A DNA stretch of 64,000 nucleotides from Pomacea canaliculata (taxonomy: Eukaryota > Mollusca > Gastropoda > Architaenioglossa > Ampullariidae): NCBI RefSeq assembly GCF_003073045.1, contig NC_037593.1, positions 1,913,525 through 1,977,524 on the forward strand, in the 5' to 3' direction. Shown in pieces: positions 1 through 11,806 of this stretch. Both the position numbers and the translations under genes were made by a program. The notes under the pieces were generated by a model that searched no databases, had not been told where the DNA came from, and worked only from the letters and a program-made list of their open reading frames with translations. The number at the start of each line of letters is the position of its first letter. Position 1 is the first letter of the stretch.

Positions 1-1860
1 TGCATTCTCCATTGGGAATTGGGGAATTATTGTCACTGCAGACTTGACCCTTGCAAAACAAGTTACAGCTGTTTGTCAGTTTGGCTATTATTATAGACAA
101 CTTATAGCTGTCTGCTAGTCTATTATGAGCTACGCAAGATCAGCTCCATCCATTACATTCTCTCTGTATGCACTCACAACACTCTTGTCTGTGCGTTTGT
201 TCTACCCAGACTTGATTACTACAACTTTGCTTACTGGCTGCCATTAATACCTTCTTCACGAATTCCAGAAAGTACAGAACTCTTCTGCACGCTTGGTGCT
301 TAGAGCTCACAAATAAAACCATGCACCCCTCCTTCGTTTTCTGCACTGGCTACCCATCCGTTCTTGCATCCAGTACAATCTGCTCTTGCTGTGTTTTATT
401 TATTTATTTTTTGCTGGCTCCTGCTCTGATGATTTCTTTGAACTTCTCTTTCCTTATGTCCCAGCTAGACAACGCCGCTTCTTGTCAGATGATCATCTCC
501 TTACTCTTCCTGTCACCAGAACGACAACAACATATGCCACAGGATTTTTAGTTATTGTGCATCAAAACAATGGAACTCTCTCCTTTTCTCTATCCAGAAT
601 TGCATCCTTTAAACATGCACTAAAACACACCTCTTCCATAAACATTACTCCTAACACACTTTCCCACAATGCTAGTCCTTTTTCACCCTTCCCTGCTCGC
701 TGTCTTCTTGTAATATTATGATACTCTTAGTTCTTCTTATTTGCTTCCTCTTTGCATCTTCTTTTACTTTACTCATCATTAGTACTGTTGTTTATTTTTT
801 TTTGTCGTTCGCCTGATCACACTTGGAGACCAGCTCTGAGATGAAACTGGTGGTCTTCTGTAGAGTCTCCACTGGCCCGTACAGCTTGTTTTGCAGGGTC
901 TCCGACTGTGGCCACGTCTCTTCCCTCAGGGTACGGAGGTTCCTACACTCCTGTAGATGTGTTCTACAGTCTGGTCTGCTTCTCGACATGGCATCTCGGG
1001 GACGCACGAGGTGTAACTTCCTGTGTAGGTGGTGAAGTAGCTTGTTGTGCCCGGTCCTGAGGCGGAAGATAGCGACCTGGTCCGGTCTGGACAGCTGATG
1101 GTAACTGTCCGTGGTTGCTGTGGCCTGTACAGAGACTTAATGATGGTTTTCATCTCTGACATGTTGACTGCATTGTCTTCTGCTCGTCCTCTGCACCCAA
1201 CTTAGCCATCCTGTCAGCTTCCTCATTCCCATCTATCCCGCAGTGTGATGGAATCCACTGTAGAACTGTTCTGAGGCACTTGATGTTTAACAGCACGGCT
1301 TCCAGGTCTGGCAGTTTGTTGTTTGACTGCCTGCAGCACCGACAGAGCATCGGTCAGGAAGACGATCTGGCTGTCATGGTCTGCTCTGCTGCTGATGATG
1401 TTTGCTGCGTGGACAGGGCTTCTACTTCTGCTCTATAGTTTGTACAGTGGAGGCCAGTTGGTATTGCTGCTGCCTGCCACTGTCCATTTGGGAACTGGAT
1501 GTACACGCCGCCCCTCCCCTCTGGATAGCGTCTGTGGCTGACCCATCTGTGTAGGCCCTTATCCATGATTCCTGGGGGTACTTTCTTTCTAGCATGGCTA
1601 GCGTCAGGGCTCTCTTGCTCACATCGCTATGCTCATCCTTTGTTGTGAGGTGAGGAACTGTGGTGCAGATGGTGATGTTCCCTGTTCTGTCTTTCCAAGG
1701 AGGAGGATCGAGGGAGAGAGTCGGTACCTGACCTGTGCAGGAAGCTTTGTTTGATATTTTCTTTTTCTGTCCCTCATATGCTGTCCATGTCTTGTTCTTT
1801 TCTTAGGTGCTATGAGCATACTTCTTAGGATTGTGCATGCGCTTTACAAATTTTATTATT
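1..1860. mobile_element. First-copy version of the nested L2 and RNase H LINEs
   Basis: This segment repeats 12838-14715. Positions 1 to about 790 match the C-terminal reverse-transcriptase tail and 3' region of an L2-like LINE on the plus strand. About 800-1790 match the minus-strand RNase H LINE inserted in it. About 1795-1860 hold the last part of the L2 tail ending in ATT repeats. The RNase H reading frame is continuous in the second copy but split by small insertions and losses here, in keeping with base-calling noise. Treat it as the same insertion seen twice, not as two insertions. Confidence 0.85.
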
Positions 1861-2137
1861 ATTAAGATACAGTCAAGCAATTAAGTAATATTATAGTAAA
1901 AGTAAAATGTCAAGACTGTCACAATGAAACATAATCATGGAAATGCATTGGGTCTCAAGTTTGTACCTTCTGTAAGTTGAAGGATCATAAATAGTACATT
2001 TTATTATTTAAAATATCTTAAACACCAAAAAGAAATGTGGCAAAAAGACTTGTGAAATATGTCTTGAAAGAAGTTACAAATTAGGATGGCAACTAATAAT
2101 AAATAAAAATTGATAAATTAATATCTTTTTTTTATAG

Positions 2138-3618
2138 GCCAAGAGGAAAAGACAATAGACTTTGACGAGGACATACAGATTACTCCATTCAACATGAGGG
2201 AAGAGCTGGAAGAGGGGCACTTTGACAAAGATGGAACTTTCATCTTTGACAAAAGCAAAGTAAAATGCAGTATTACTGGTTGTGCATATCACACTTATTA
2301 AAAAAAGGCATTATATTTGTTGTTAAATCAAACCAGAGTGCTTAAAAGATTATGCTATGTAAAAGCTTCACTTTATTTAAGTCTGATAGGAGTGGTTTTT
2401 GTAATATAATTATAACAATTTCTAGTTCACAAGTAATTATGGAAAGAGAGAAAAATAAAAGTACCAGAATTTTATGAAATCTTGAAAATATAAATATGAC
2501 AAAGCCTTTTCTTATTTTTATAATTTTTTCAGAATGGTGGAAAGACAGTTGGATGACAATATAGACTGGGTCCGTGTCAAAGAATCTGAGCGCATCAAGG
2601 CTCAGCAACGTGCTGCTGCTGCAGAAGAAGACAGTAAGGAGGAGCTACCACCTGTGGACAAGGTTGCCATTTCAGTCAGATGCTTGAGATACTTAAACCC
2701 CAGAAAGTGTTGCTAAAGCATTGCGCCGATTGTCCAAAGCAAAGGCAAACCTCTTAGCACAGCTCAACGCTGGAAGGCAAAGCGACAGAAAATGTCAGCA
2801 GCAGAGAAGGAGGCAGGGGAAACAGCAAAAGAGGAAGAAGACCAACAGACAATGCTGCGGTTAACGGAAATGGCAGACACTTTGGTGCAGGATGGCATGA
2901 TGGAGATTTATGAGGCACACGGGAAAAGGTGGCCCATATGTTGAAGCAAGAACAGGAGTCAAAAGGAAAGTTTCCATTAAAGTCCCGAGGAAAATCAGCG
3001 ACGATGATGCACTTGACATGTTTTGGTGAAAACTTTTGATAAGCAAGAAAGCTGAGAACTTTCAGGGAAAAATTCTGTGGGTAACGAAGAAAAAGAACCA
3101 GAGGAAGAGCAAAAAAGGTGAGTCAAGCTTACAGTACATGCTTAAATCAAAGTGCATTACACCAAAGGAACACGTGTAACAATTTCCCTTTGATTTTATC
3201 CATTTATACTTTTTTTAGCTATGGGTTAAGAGTAGTAATGTTTATAGAATTTGTACTTATGTGGGGATATCGTTTTACTTAATCTTTCTGTTTGTAAATA
3301 TTAAAATATGTCCTGTGCTTTAAGCAGCAACTTGATCACTGTGATACTTGATAGCTGTTGCACTTTTGCTTTGCAATGTTTGCAGGAGCGTGTCAGACTC
3401 CTTGCAAGATTCTGGTGATGAGAATAAAGATGCAGATGAAGTGAGATGGAGTACAAGTTAAAAAACAGAAACAGCTGAATTGTTTGGGCCTTATTCCACA
3501 TCACAGATGTAATGTGCAGAAGAGGGCAAGTTCACGAGCGGTGCATTTTGTCGACGAGCGCGGCTCAGGCAGCCAGTTTTATTCTTTGGCTCGAATTGAG
3601 TTTGATTTGTACCTCTGA
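2138..3618 (+). pseudogene. Noisy copy of CD2BP2 exons 2-4
   Basis: Three segments correspond to CD2BP2 exons: 2138-2259 (exon 2, intact), 2533-3117 (exon 3, several single-base changes shift the frame) and 3386-3618 (exon 4 with the GYF domain, also frame-shifted). Exon 1 has no counterpart because this contig starts inside intron 1. Splice acceptors and donors are still present. The differences from the second copy are one-base indels without regard to codon position, which fits sequencing error better than decay of a true paralogue. It should not be counted as a second gene. Confidence 0.85.
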
Positions 3619-3773
3619 TTATCTTTCGAGTACAGCTTGTATGCAACAAAATTATTTCAGTGATTTTAGTTAATGTCACATGTTCTGACGTAAAAAAACA
3701 AAAATCACCAATCCCAAGCTTTGGAGGTACTTCTGAGGAGGAAGTATGTCATCTCCAAATTTTATGTAACTGT

Positions 3774-4338
3774 CAGGGCTTCTGCTTACTCAAAAAAATT
3801 TGTACAGTACACATTAAAATTCGGAGGACCCCTTCAATTTTCGTCAATGGGGTCCCAGGCGAACCCTTCAAATTTGGCGAAGAACAGATACAAAATTGGG
3901 TAAGTGTAGTGTCTGACATCGTAGCCCAATCTATTGTGTGTCGTCTGCTACAAGGTGAGAGTTACTTCCCTTGCTTTGAGGTTTTTTTTTTTTCCCCTTA
4001 CAGGAAGAGTTCCATTAACCTATTTCCAAGATGTCGTTGACAGCATGGCTAAAATCTTCGTCTCAGAAACGGAAAGAAAGTGAGCACTCCAAGCACAGTG
4101 AGCATAGAGCTCATCACAGATGCTTGCACAGACTTCATGGCACAGAAATCTCGCCGTTTCTGACTAGACATTACAGTGCTTTGTGTGCCTGAAAGGCTGT
4201 TGAACAAAGTATGTTGATTTATTGATTTTCATTTTTCCACATTGTACAAGGGACCCCTTAGAGTTAGCCTGGACCCTTAAAAATCTGGAGAAGGGGTCCC
4301 TGGGACCCCAAAGAATCTAAGCCTTAGCAGAAGCCCTG
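3774..4338. mobile_element. First-copy version of the hAT-type element
   Basis: This is the counterpart of 16645-17209, with the same 565-base length and the same terminal inverted repeat beginning CAGGGCTTCTGCT. It carries the same internal GGACCCC-rich subterminal blocks. It belongs to the redundant contig and is not an independent insertion. Confidence 0.8.
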
Positions 4339-5800
4339 GACTGTCTGTATAACAGGTCACTAACTTTTCTTTCACAGTGGATTTTTTATTTCTCCTATTG
4401 ATGTTAGGACTAGCAGCGATATCTGTCGAGAGAAGCTGAATGATAGAGGAAGGATGAAGAGAACATTTGAGGTGGTTTGTTAACTTGTGAGGGAGTGTGG
4501 GGTGGAGAAAGAGTAGTGTGTTCTATTGGATTTTTCTGTGGGAACCGCCTTTAAATCTCTGGCTTTCGGTTAGGGATTTGGACCGTTTCATTTCACACAG
4601 TGACTGATTGCAGGAATCCTGTTATGTCACTGCTTAAGTTAATACAAACAGTCCCATAGCAGTCATCAGCATGTTATCTTAATACATTAAACAGTGGTGC
4701 CAGAAACTTTGCTGTTTTGTTTTTTGGGTTTTTTTTTAGGCAATCGGGACCATGAAAATTATGGTGTCTTAATAGAGCCTATTCTCATATTTTTCTGAAA
4801 AAAAAAATTTTAATATTTCCTACTTGATTGCTATTTGAAGGGGAAAAAACTTTGAATGCTTTAGTTTACATTTTGTGTTAAAGATAAATAATAGATTGGC
4901 TAGTAGATTGTGTATGAGGTGGTAGGTGCTAAAAATATAGACTGTATATTTAAAAATGTTTGCTAGTGCTAGACCATCATGATTTTAACCCCACTATAAA
5001 ATCCAGGTGCTGAGTTTCAAATGATGTGGACAGTTTAAGAATTGTGTAAGAATGCTTGAAATATGGGAAGGCTCCATGGGTTAGTGCTTTCAAAGTGGAA
5101 AGTCAAAGCTGGCAGAAAAGGAAAAAAAAAAAAATCTGTCCAACCAGCGTGTCAGAATTTTATCACGGGAGGTACGAAGTAGAAGGTATCATGGTCCATG
5201 ACCTAGACACAGCACACGAAAAAGTTTCCCAGCATTGGACCAGTTGCTCACGAGCCCCTAACCTTTATCAGCAAAACATCTACTTTGGTATGTGAACTCC
5301 TGCAGAAATGGCATGATCTGCACATGCAAGTGAAAGGGAATTATGGGTCTATAGGTGAATATTCTGCCGCATGGCTTAGTGACATTTGCAGACTTGTTTA
5401 CATTTAGGACAATCTGTAATTGGTACAAGCATGTAGTCCCAGGGGGAAATTGTGTTATCCTTGATTCAGTCTGTTAATCACCCACAGCTCAAATTAATGT
5501 TTTGGCCTTGTGTGTAATTTACTTCTGCCTAGGGATTTCCCTTGATGGTTATGGGGACCAAAAAAAGCCCATAAGACATTTGCATTCATCACATTGTCAA
5601 GCGCTGTTTCAATTCTTTGTATGGATTATTGTGATAAGCCAAGACTTATACAGTTTGGATGTCGAAAACCCTTGAGTGCTTTTTTTTTTTTTTTTTGTAA
5701 GCATTCAAATGTATCTGCATTAAGCAGTCATTACATTTTTATCTTCTAACTGAAACTTCGTACAGAATCTGAAAAAAATAAACTTGCAACTAAAACTTTT

Positions 5801-8800
5801 TTGCTGGGTGGTGATAACTAAGTTGATCATATTGTTCAAAATCACAATACATTCAAACTGTTTGTGTACAAAAGTTATAAAAAGAGATCAATATCTATTT
5901 ACTTGTCTACCCATTACTCCAGAATAATAAATCCAATTCATATCTAACTTGTATTAAATAATATCTTAATAAAATAATGCTGCCACCCATTTTAACAGAT
6001 ATACAAAACAATTGCAAAAAGCATACATAAATAAATATAGTCTTCAAAAATACTTGACTGTACCCTCACAGGTAAACGCTGGATGTTATCAACCTCGCAG
6101 TTTAACTGGCGGACATTAAACAAAGAATACCATATTAACATAGAAGAAAATAAGAAAAAGTGCGTGCAACCATTCAGTACTGTGATAAAAAGAAACTATA
6201 AGTACCACGTACCCTGTGACAATTCCTTACTTTGAGCAAAAAAGGTTTACGTAGTGATATAACACTGCCATATGCTTGCAACCTCCAGAAATCCAATGAG
6301 GACATAAACGAGCACCCGTACTTCAATTGTAGCACCAAAATACAAGTTCCTTAAGAAAGCTACTAAGAATTACACATTGATGCTCTGCTCTTCTATGAGC
6401 GGTCCAGCCGTTTTGAATTACCTTTGCAGATCTTGAAATATCTTTCTTACCTTGTAACAATACTACAAGAAAAAACAAAATAACTTACATAAACATGAAA
6501 CTATGAATGAATAAACTAAAAATGAACCATAACCTTACCTGAAAGATACCCATGCAGTTGCTGCGCTGATTTAACTCTTAAACCTTAGCCAAGCCCAAAA
6601 TCGCACCGTCTGAAGCCGACATGACTCGGAAAACAAAGATTACGTGGATACAGAAGTACATACATGTGCCTTTGTTTCTTGATTGCTCTCCAATTCTTTC
6701 TTTGGTGTGTACTTTTACATTATAGTAATCTGTCTTTAGAAAATGATACCTCATGCAGTGGTGAAAAAAATTCAGCGATTATAAGGGTATCCTTTTGAGA
6801 TAAATACAGGAGAGTAAGTCAAAAGTGCAAAGAAAATTCGGGTCTGCTTCGAGAGTCACCATTTCCGATCCACTTCCGAGCAAATCTTCTCCCCAAAACG
6901 GCTTAAGGCATAGCACATCCACCATAAATACTGCAATACTATCAATATTTCATGCAGGCATACGACCATAGAATACTTTCTCTAGCCAGTATCTCTCACA
7001 CAGACATGACATTTGACTGGTGATGCTCCTGATACAAAGGCCAGAGATACCCAAATTGACTCGTTTATCATCCAACCACTGAATTCCGACCAAAATATGC
7101 TCAGTGCAATAAATATAAAGTCGTAATCAGCTGAGTAATAATAACAAATGACCTGGACACTGTTTCATCGTCAAAAAGAGGTATGCAAGAAGTGATGGCA
7201 TCCATAATGTTTTCTTTGTTTAACCCCCAGTTTCTGTATCTATTTTCCTGTTGAATTTCCTGGAATTAACCGAAAACATGAGAAATCAGAATTCCCCCTT
7301 TGCTGATTTTACTAATGACTATTAAAAATAATCTTGCAACATGAAAACCAAACATAGGGTTACAAAATATACAAAGTCTTAAAAAAATATCAGCTAGAAG
7401 TATTGTATGTGGCAAAAAGGGAAACAAATTATTCACACGCAACAGCAGCAAAAAGTTACCTATATGGCAAAAATGGAAAACAAACGATCAAACACAACAA
7501 CACAGCAGAGTTGTAAAGTATACATCCTTGAGGTTTACTGTAAGAAGACAATCATTAATGCTCAACCTCCATGGTAGTTATCGACCATGCTTACCAGTTT
7601 ATTCACTAACAATAATTAATGGCTTAACTTTGCAAAGATGAATATGATGCTGTCACAATGTTCCACTTTTGTGCTTACATGAATTCTGGAAGGTAACAAC
7701 AAACCCTTGCAGCAATAGTAAAGAAATCGGCAAAATCCATAGTATCTCATCATCCGTCAAGAACTGTCACATCTGGATCATTTCCTTGTTGCCTCCACTA
7801 ACTCGGTAGTCACGCTATCCATAAAGGAAACAAATAACAACTGAACAGATCTTAGGTAGATAGCACACAACCACCCCTGCACAGCCGACCTCCCCTCGCC
7901 CAACCAAGCATTGCAACAAACACCAATCACCTACACAAACATAACGTATTTAAAATCTGCAAACCATGATATAGAGCACTATATGCACATGAGAAGCTAA
8001 ATCGAAACGTTTCGTTTTAAATTGCAGCGGATGTAATGTAGAACAAGACGCATTTACTTGAGCATACTTATGGCTTTTATGAAGCCAACTTAAAAGTAGA
8101 CTCCCAATATGCCATCCCGTTTTAAGAGCCCTGTAAGGATCTTTCAGATGGACATAAGAAAAGTAAACAATCGTCCCCATGAAGCTCGCGAAAGGGGTCT
8201 CTCCGACTGCTGACCAATTTTAAAAATAATTACCACAAATAAAAAAGCTCCATATTTAAACAAAATCCTAAACAAATGAAAAATAGTTACAAATTTTCGT
8301 ACACAAGAAAATTTCAGCATTCTGAAGTCAACTTTTCTTAAAAAATTAACAAACAACGAGCTCAATCACTAAAACCTGACCATAAGCCTTCACTTCTTTT
8401 CCTTAAATTGTTTTTAAAATTTTAGTTTTATCGCTTCAAATCGCGGACATTTAATTTCTGAAGCTGTCTGTTTCTAATGAAAGTAAGCGAAGTATAGAAA
8501 AATCGCCTTATTCAGAATTAAAAGTACACTGATGTAAACTTCCTCTCTAAGTCGTTATGAAATATTCAAAGCATACAAGCTCAATAAAAAAAAAATTAAC
8601 AAATACAACAAAAAGCATTATCCACCCACAAAACAATTGCATAGTCGCAACCAAAGATTAACTAATTAAGAGCCATCTAATGGAGGTGATCTCCCAACAC
8701 ACTATTCTGCTTATGAACATAATCTCAGTAACAAACTATAACAAGCCTAACTATCAACTCTTCACTAAACAAATAAATACACCTTAACCGTCCAACTTAT

Positions 8801-10136
8801 AGATGTTTCGTATAATGTAGCTAAATACTACAGCGCACGGATGCTTCTCTCTTCTGATAGAATTGCGTACCAAGTGTAAATGGTAAAAAGACTTATAGTC
8901 ACAATTTTGAGAGGATGAAAATAAAACTTTTGTCTCCCATATAATAACAATACATCCATAGTAAAAACCTACTTCTATGTCAAAAAAAAGTCAGTCATAT
9001 GATCGAGTAGTCAACTGTACACAAGTACCTGTCAGAGTCCCATCTCTTGGTATACCTTTTCTCAGATATGAAGCCACCCTACACAAAGAAAAGAAAAAAT
9101 AATTTGTAATATTCATATTCACAAGGTGCAATCTAGATGTATGAACAAAGCTCGTTATAAGGATATAATCATTACAGACACTATATAGTAAGTTAGAACA
9201 TCAGGTTTCGTCCCCCTAGCTTTATGAAGCTCCAAAACAGAGTTTTTAAAAAGCTTATTAACCCCATACAGGTTCTTAAAGTACTCAATCCACTACATTC
9301 CCACTACTTACTAGTTTGCTGCAACAAGACTGCCAATTCTGCAGAGGTTTAAACTGCATAGTCTACCTTTCTCTTTATTTTTGCATGTCCATTCACTAAA
9401 TTCTAACAAGCTTTTACCCATACAATATACCGATATATAAAACTGCGTCACTAAACCTAGCATGAATTAGTCCAATAAACCCTAATAACAAATAAAAGAC
9501 CACACCTATTTGATACAATACCAACTGACCCAACTTGTTGCAGCCCCATATGGTAATGAGAACAAGACAACAAATTTATATTCCACAAATTACCAACGAT
9601 TCAGACACTGCACAAAGAATACGCACCATAACCTAGCTATTCATATTTCAACCAGTCACACTCTAGGCGTTCAAAAGTGTATCCTGCCATCCTCCAATAC
9701 CAAGTTTAACCTGTTTTTGAGAGGTGATTGAACTTACCTACATCGATACCAGCTCCCAACTAAATTTCGCGCCTTCCCACACACTTAAACATTCCAGAAA
9801 GCATTCGATCAAAAAAAATATAATGACTAACCGTACCACACACACAAAAGTCTACGAGCAAAAACTAAGGGTAGTAACAACCAGCACCAGCAAAAAGCAG
9901 CAAATGCACCCAATGAACTAACACTCCAGAATAACTTATCCTTCAAAATACAAATCCTCTCAGACACTCGATCAAGTAAACACCTATTCCACAACGAATT
10001 TCTAAAAAATATAACCACAAAGTCTGCAGATCAAGCCTTAAGGATAAGGAAGATCTCACATCCACAACCACAATAATCTATTCAACACCTATACCACCAA
10101 ACTAGCAACCTCATCCCTCACCCTCTCTGCACAATT
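5801..10136 (-). other. Degraded copy of the membrane-protein gene 3' half
   Basis: The stretch follows 18636-21712 in order, including the places of the last five exons of the multi-pass membrane protein gene, but none of these exons reads through. For example, the last-exon counterpart near 6850-7260 contains many extra bases. Recognisable shared blocks occur near 6640-6720, 7320-7570 and 8990-9070. Nothing in it codes convincingly. The loss of match grows towards the gap. Confidence 0.8.
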
Positions 10137-10236
10137 NNNNNNNNNNNNNNNNNNNNNNNNNNNNNNNNNNNNNNNNNNNNNNNNNNNNNNNNNNNNNNNN
10201 NNNNNNNNNNNNNNNNNNNNNNNNNNNNNNNNNNNN
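10137..10236. other. Scaffold gap of 100 N
   Basis: Exactly 100 unknown bases separate the noisy contig from the better one. A round 100 usually marks a gap of unknown size. Because the flanking contigs overlap in content by nearly 9 kb, the true distance may be negative, meaning the contigs should be merged. Confidence 0.98.
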
Positions 10237-11806
10237 CCGAGACAAACCTGACCAAAAATAATCAACTGACAGTAATCAAGTTGGCGGATATAGAACGGCT
10301 ATTAGATGTCATAAGAATAGGGCATAGATGCATTATATATATATATATATTTATGTTATGTATGTACTATATGAATATATGTAACTAAATACACTATGTC
10401 ATTGATAATTTATGCAGGTGGACTTATAGTATAAATGTGTATGGTTATGTAGCTATGCCTAATCTGGATGTATTTGCGACAAATTGTATGTAATGTTTGT
10501 ATATTATAATTTCCAAAAGTACACGACTTCACAATGTCGACTGAGATTAACTCTTCACAGTTTGGGATATCTTGATCTGTTCCCTAAATATGTGTTTGAC
10601 TATATTAGCCAGAAATATTTGCCCTAGCATAAAGCAAGAGTCCTATGCGAATATGCATTCAATATTATAAATGACATACACTTTACCACTGTCAAAACTC
10701 CTTCTGAGTTGATAGATTTACAGGACAGGATTTTATTTTTATCCAAATCAAGATTAATGTTACAAAATGACAATTGCCAGTGACAAGAACAGACCGTTAA
10801 ATTGGCATGACTCGCAGGTTTGAAGATTCCAAGTACAATGAATAAATAATTTCTTTTAAAAGGAAGTCATTCTTAATCAGCCAAGACAAATGACAACAAT
10901 GCGTGTCATGTTCAAAGAGAACTTTTTATATGGTTCTAAACTTCATGCATAGGTTTATAGTTCTATGAGCACGGTGATGAATTGAGTTTTTTCATCTTAG
11001 GAGCACGCGGTTTTAATTATATAAGACATTGTTCATAATAAACGAGTTACTCTGATCTTTGAAGCAAAGCATTACTTTCTGCCATATCTAAATTAATGAT
11101 TGGTAATCATGTCATTGGGGAACAAGGTTATTCTCTGAACGGATACAACTTAATCACAAACAGCACATAATGATAGACCAGAATCAGTCTCGCCAAAAAA
11201 TTGGCATGACAATAAATGTTAAAACTATTGAACTAATCCTGTATATAAGCGAGACTTTCGGAGCACTTTGTCTTCTAGGCTATTTATTTTGGGGTGCTGT
11301 CAGTAAGTCAACAAATCCTGCTTGGAGTGCACAGTACGAAATAAAGAAAAAATTTTTTCATAGTAAAGTAAAATGAGCAAACGAAGTTAGATGAAATAAA
11401 ACAAATAAGAATATTCTTCCTTCTTACATAAGCTACACCGAAAAGTTATTGGAGAGGAATAAGTATGGACTGTAAAATACCTGTCGCGAACGTGCCTGCC
11501 ATCGTGGATGAATTATCAAACGGTTTGTATCTGGGGTTATCGATTGCCAGCAATACTACACATGTGCTTCAAAAAGACGCGTGTTATTTTCACCATTTAA
11601 GTGCGGCTGTTACTGTTGACAGTTATTTAAAATCTTTAGCGTTTTATTTCTCAGCATTATAAACTTTAACAAGGTTGATCTAATGGTTTCTTTATTTCGC
11701 TCATTCTTATAAATAGTCTGGATTATCCACTTCCTGTTGTCAAAAGAACGAGCGACGCATTTAAAAAGGGATCTAGCACATTCTGTACTCCTGTTAAAAT
11801 ATCATT
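10237..11806. other. CD2BP2 upstream region, no gene recognised
   Basis: AT-rich DNA with a short TA repeat (about 10335-10353). Two small plus-strand open frames, at 11170-11376 (one hydrophobic segment) and 11465-11662, resemble no family I know and have no clear gene context. On the minus strand a possible short start codon plus donor (about 11487-11506) could be a first exon of a divergent gene, but no second exon is visible before the gap. The last 350 bases presumably hold the CD2BP2 promoter; I see no decisive core element. Confidence 0.5.

Larger units (their letters stand above)
1..10136. other. Redundant noisy contig copying 12838-21712
   Basis: Base 1 aligns with 12838 and base 10136 with about 21712, collinear and in the same orientation. 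Up to about 5800 the two copies are nearly identical and equal in length (5.8 kb each), differing by scattered single-base insertions and losses, many in homopolymers. From 5801 the first copy becomes much longer than its partner (about 4.3 kb against 3.1 kb) and the match degrades steadily towards the N gap, with extra bases rich in A and C. Exons that read cleanly in the second copy are broken here. This looks like an unpolished contig end or single-read contig placed beside the better assembly of the same locus. A real tandem duplication is possible but unlikely. Confidence 0.9.

Noticed and set aside
2138-3618. A second CD2BP2 paralogue
   Set aside because: It is an almost identical, noisy repeat of the same exons with indels spread without regard to frame, next to an assembly gap.
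10335-10353. TA repeat as an origin or regulatory element
   Set aside because: An ordinary microsatellite next to the gap with no supporting structure.
11170-11662. Two small frames upstream of CD2BP2
   Set aside because: One hydrophobic stretch and an average composition are not enough; no homology pattern or transcript context is visible.
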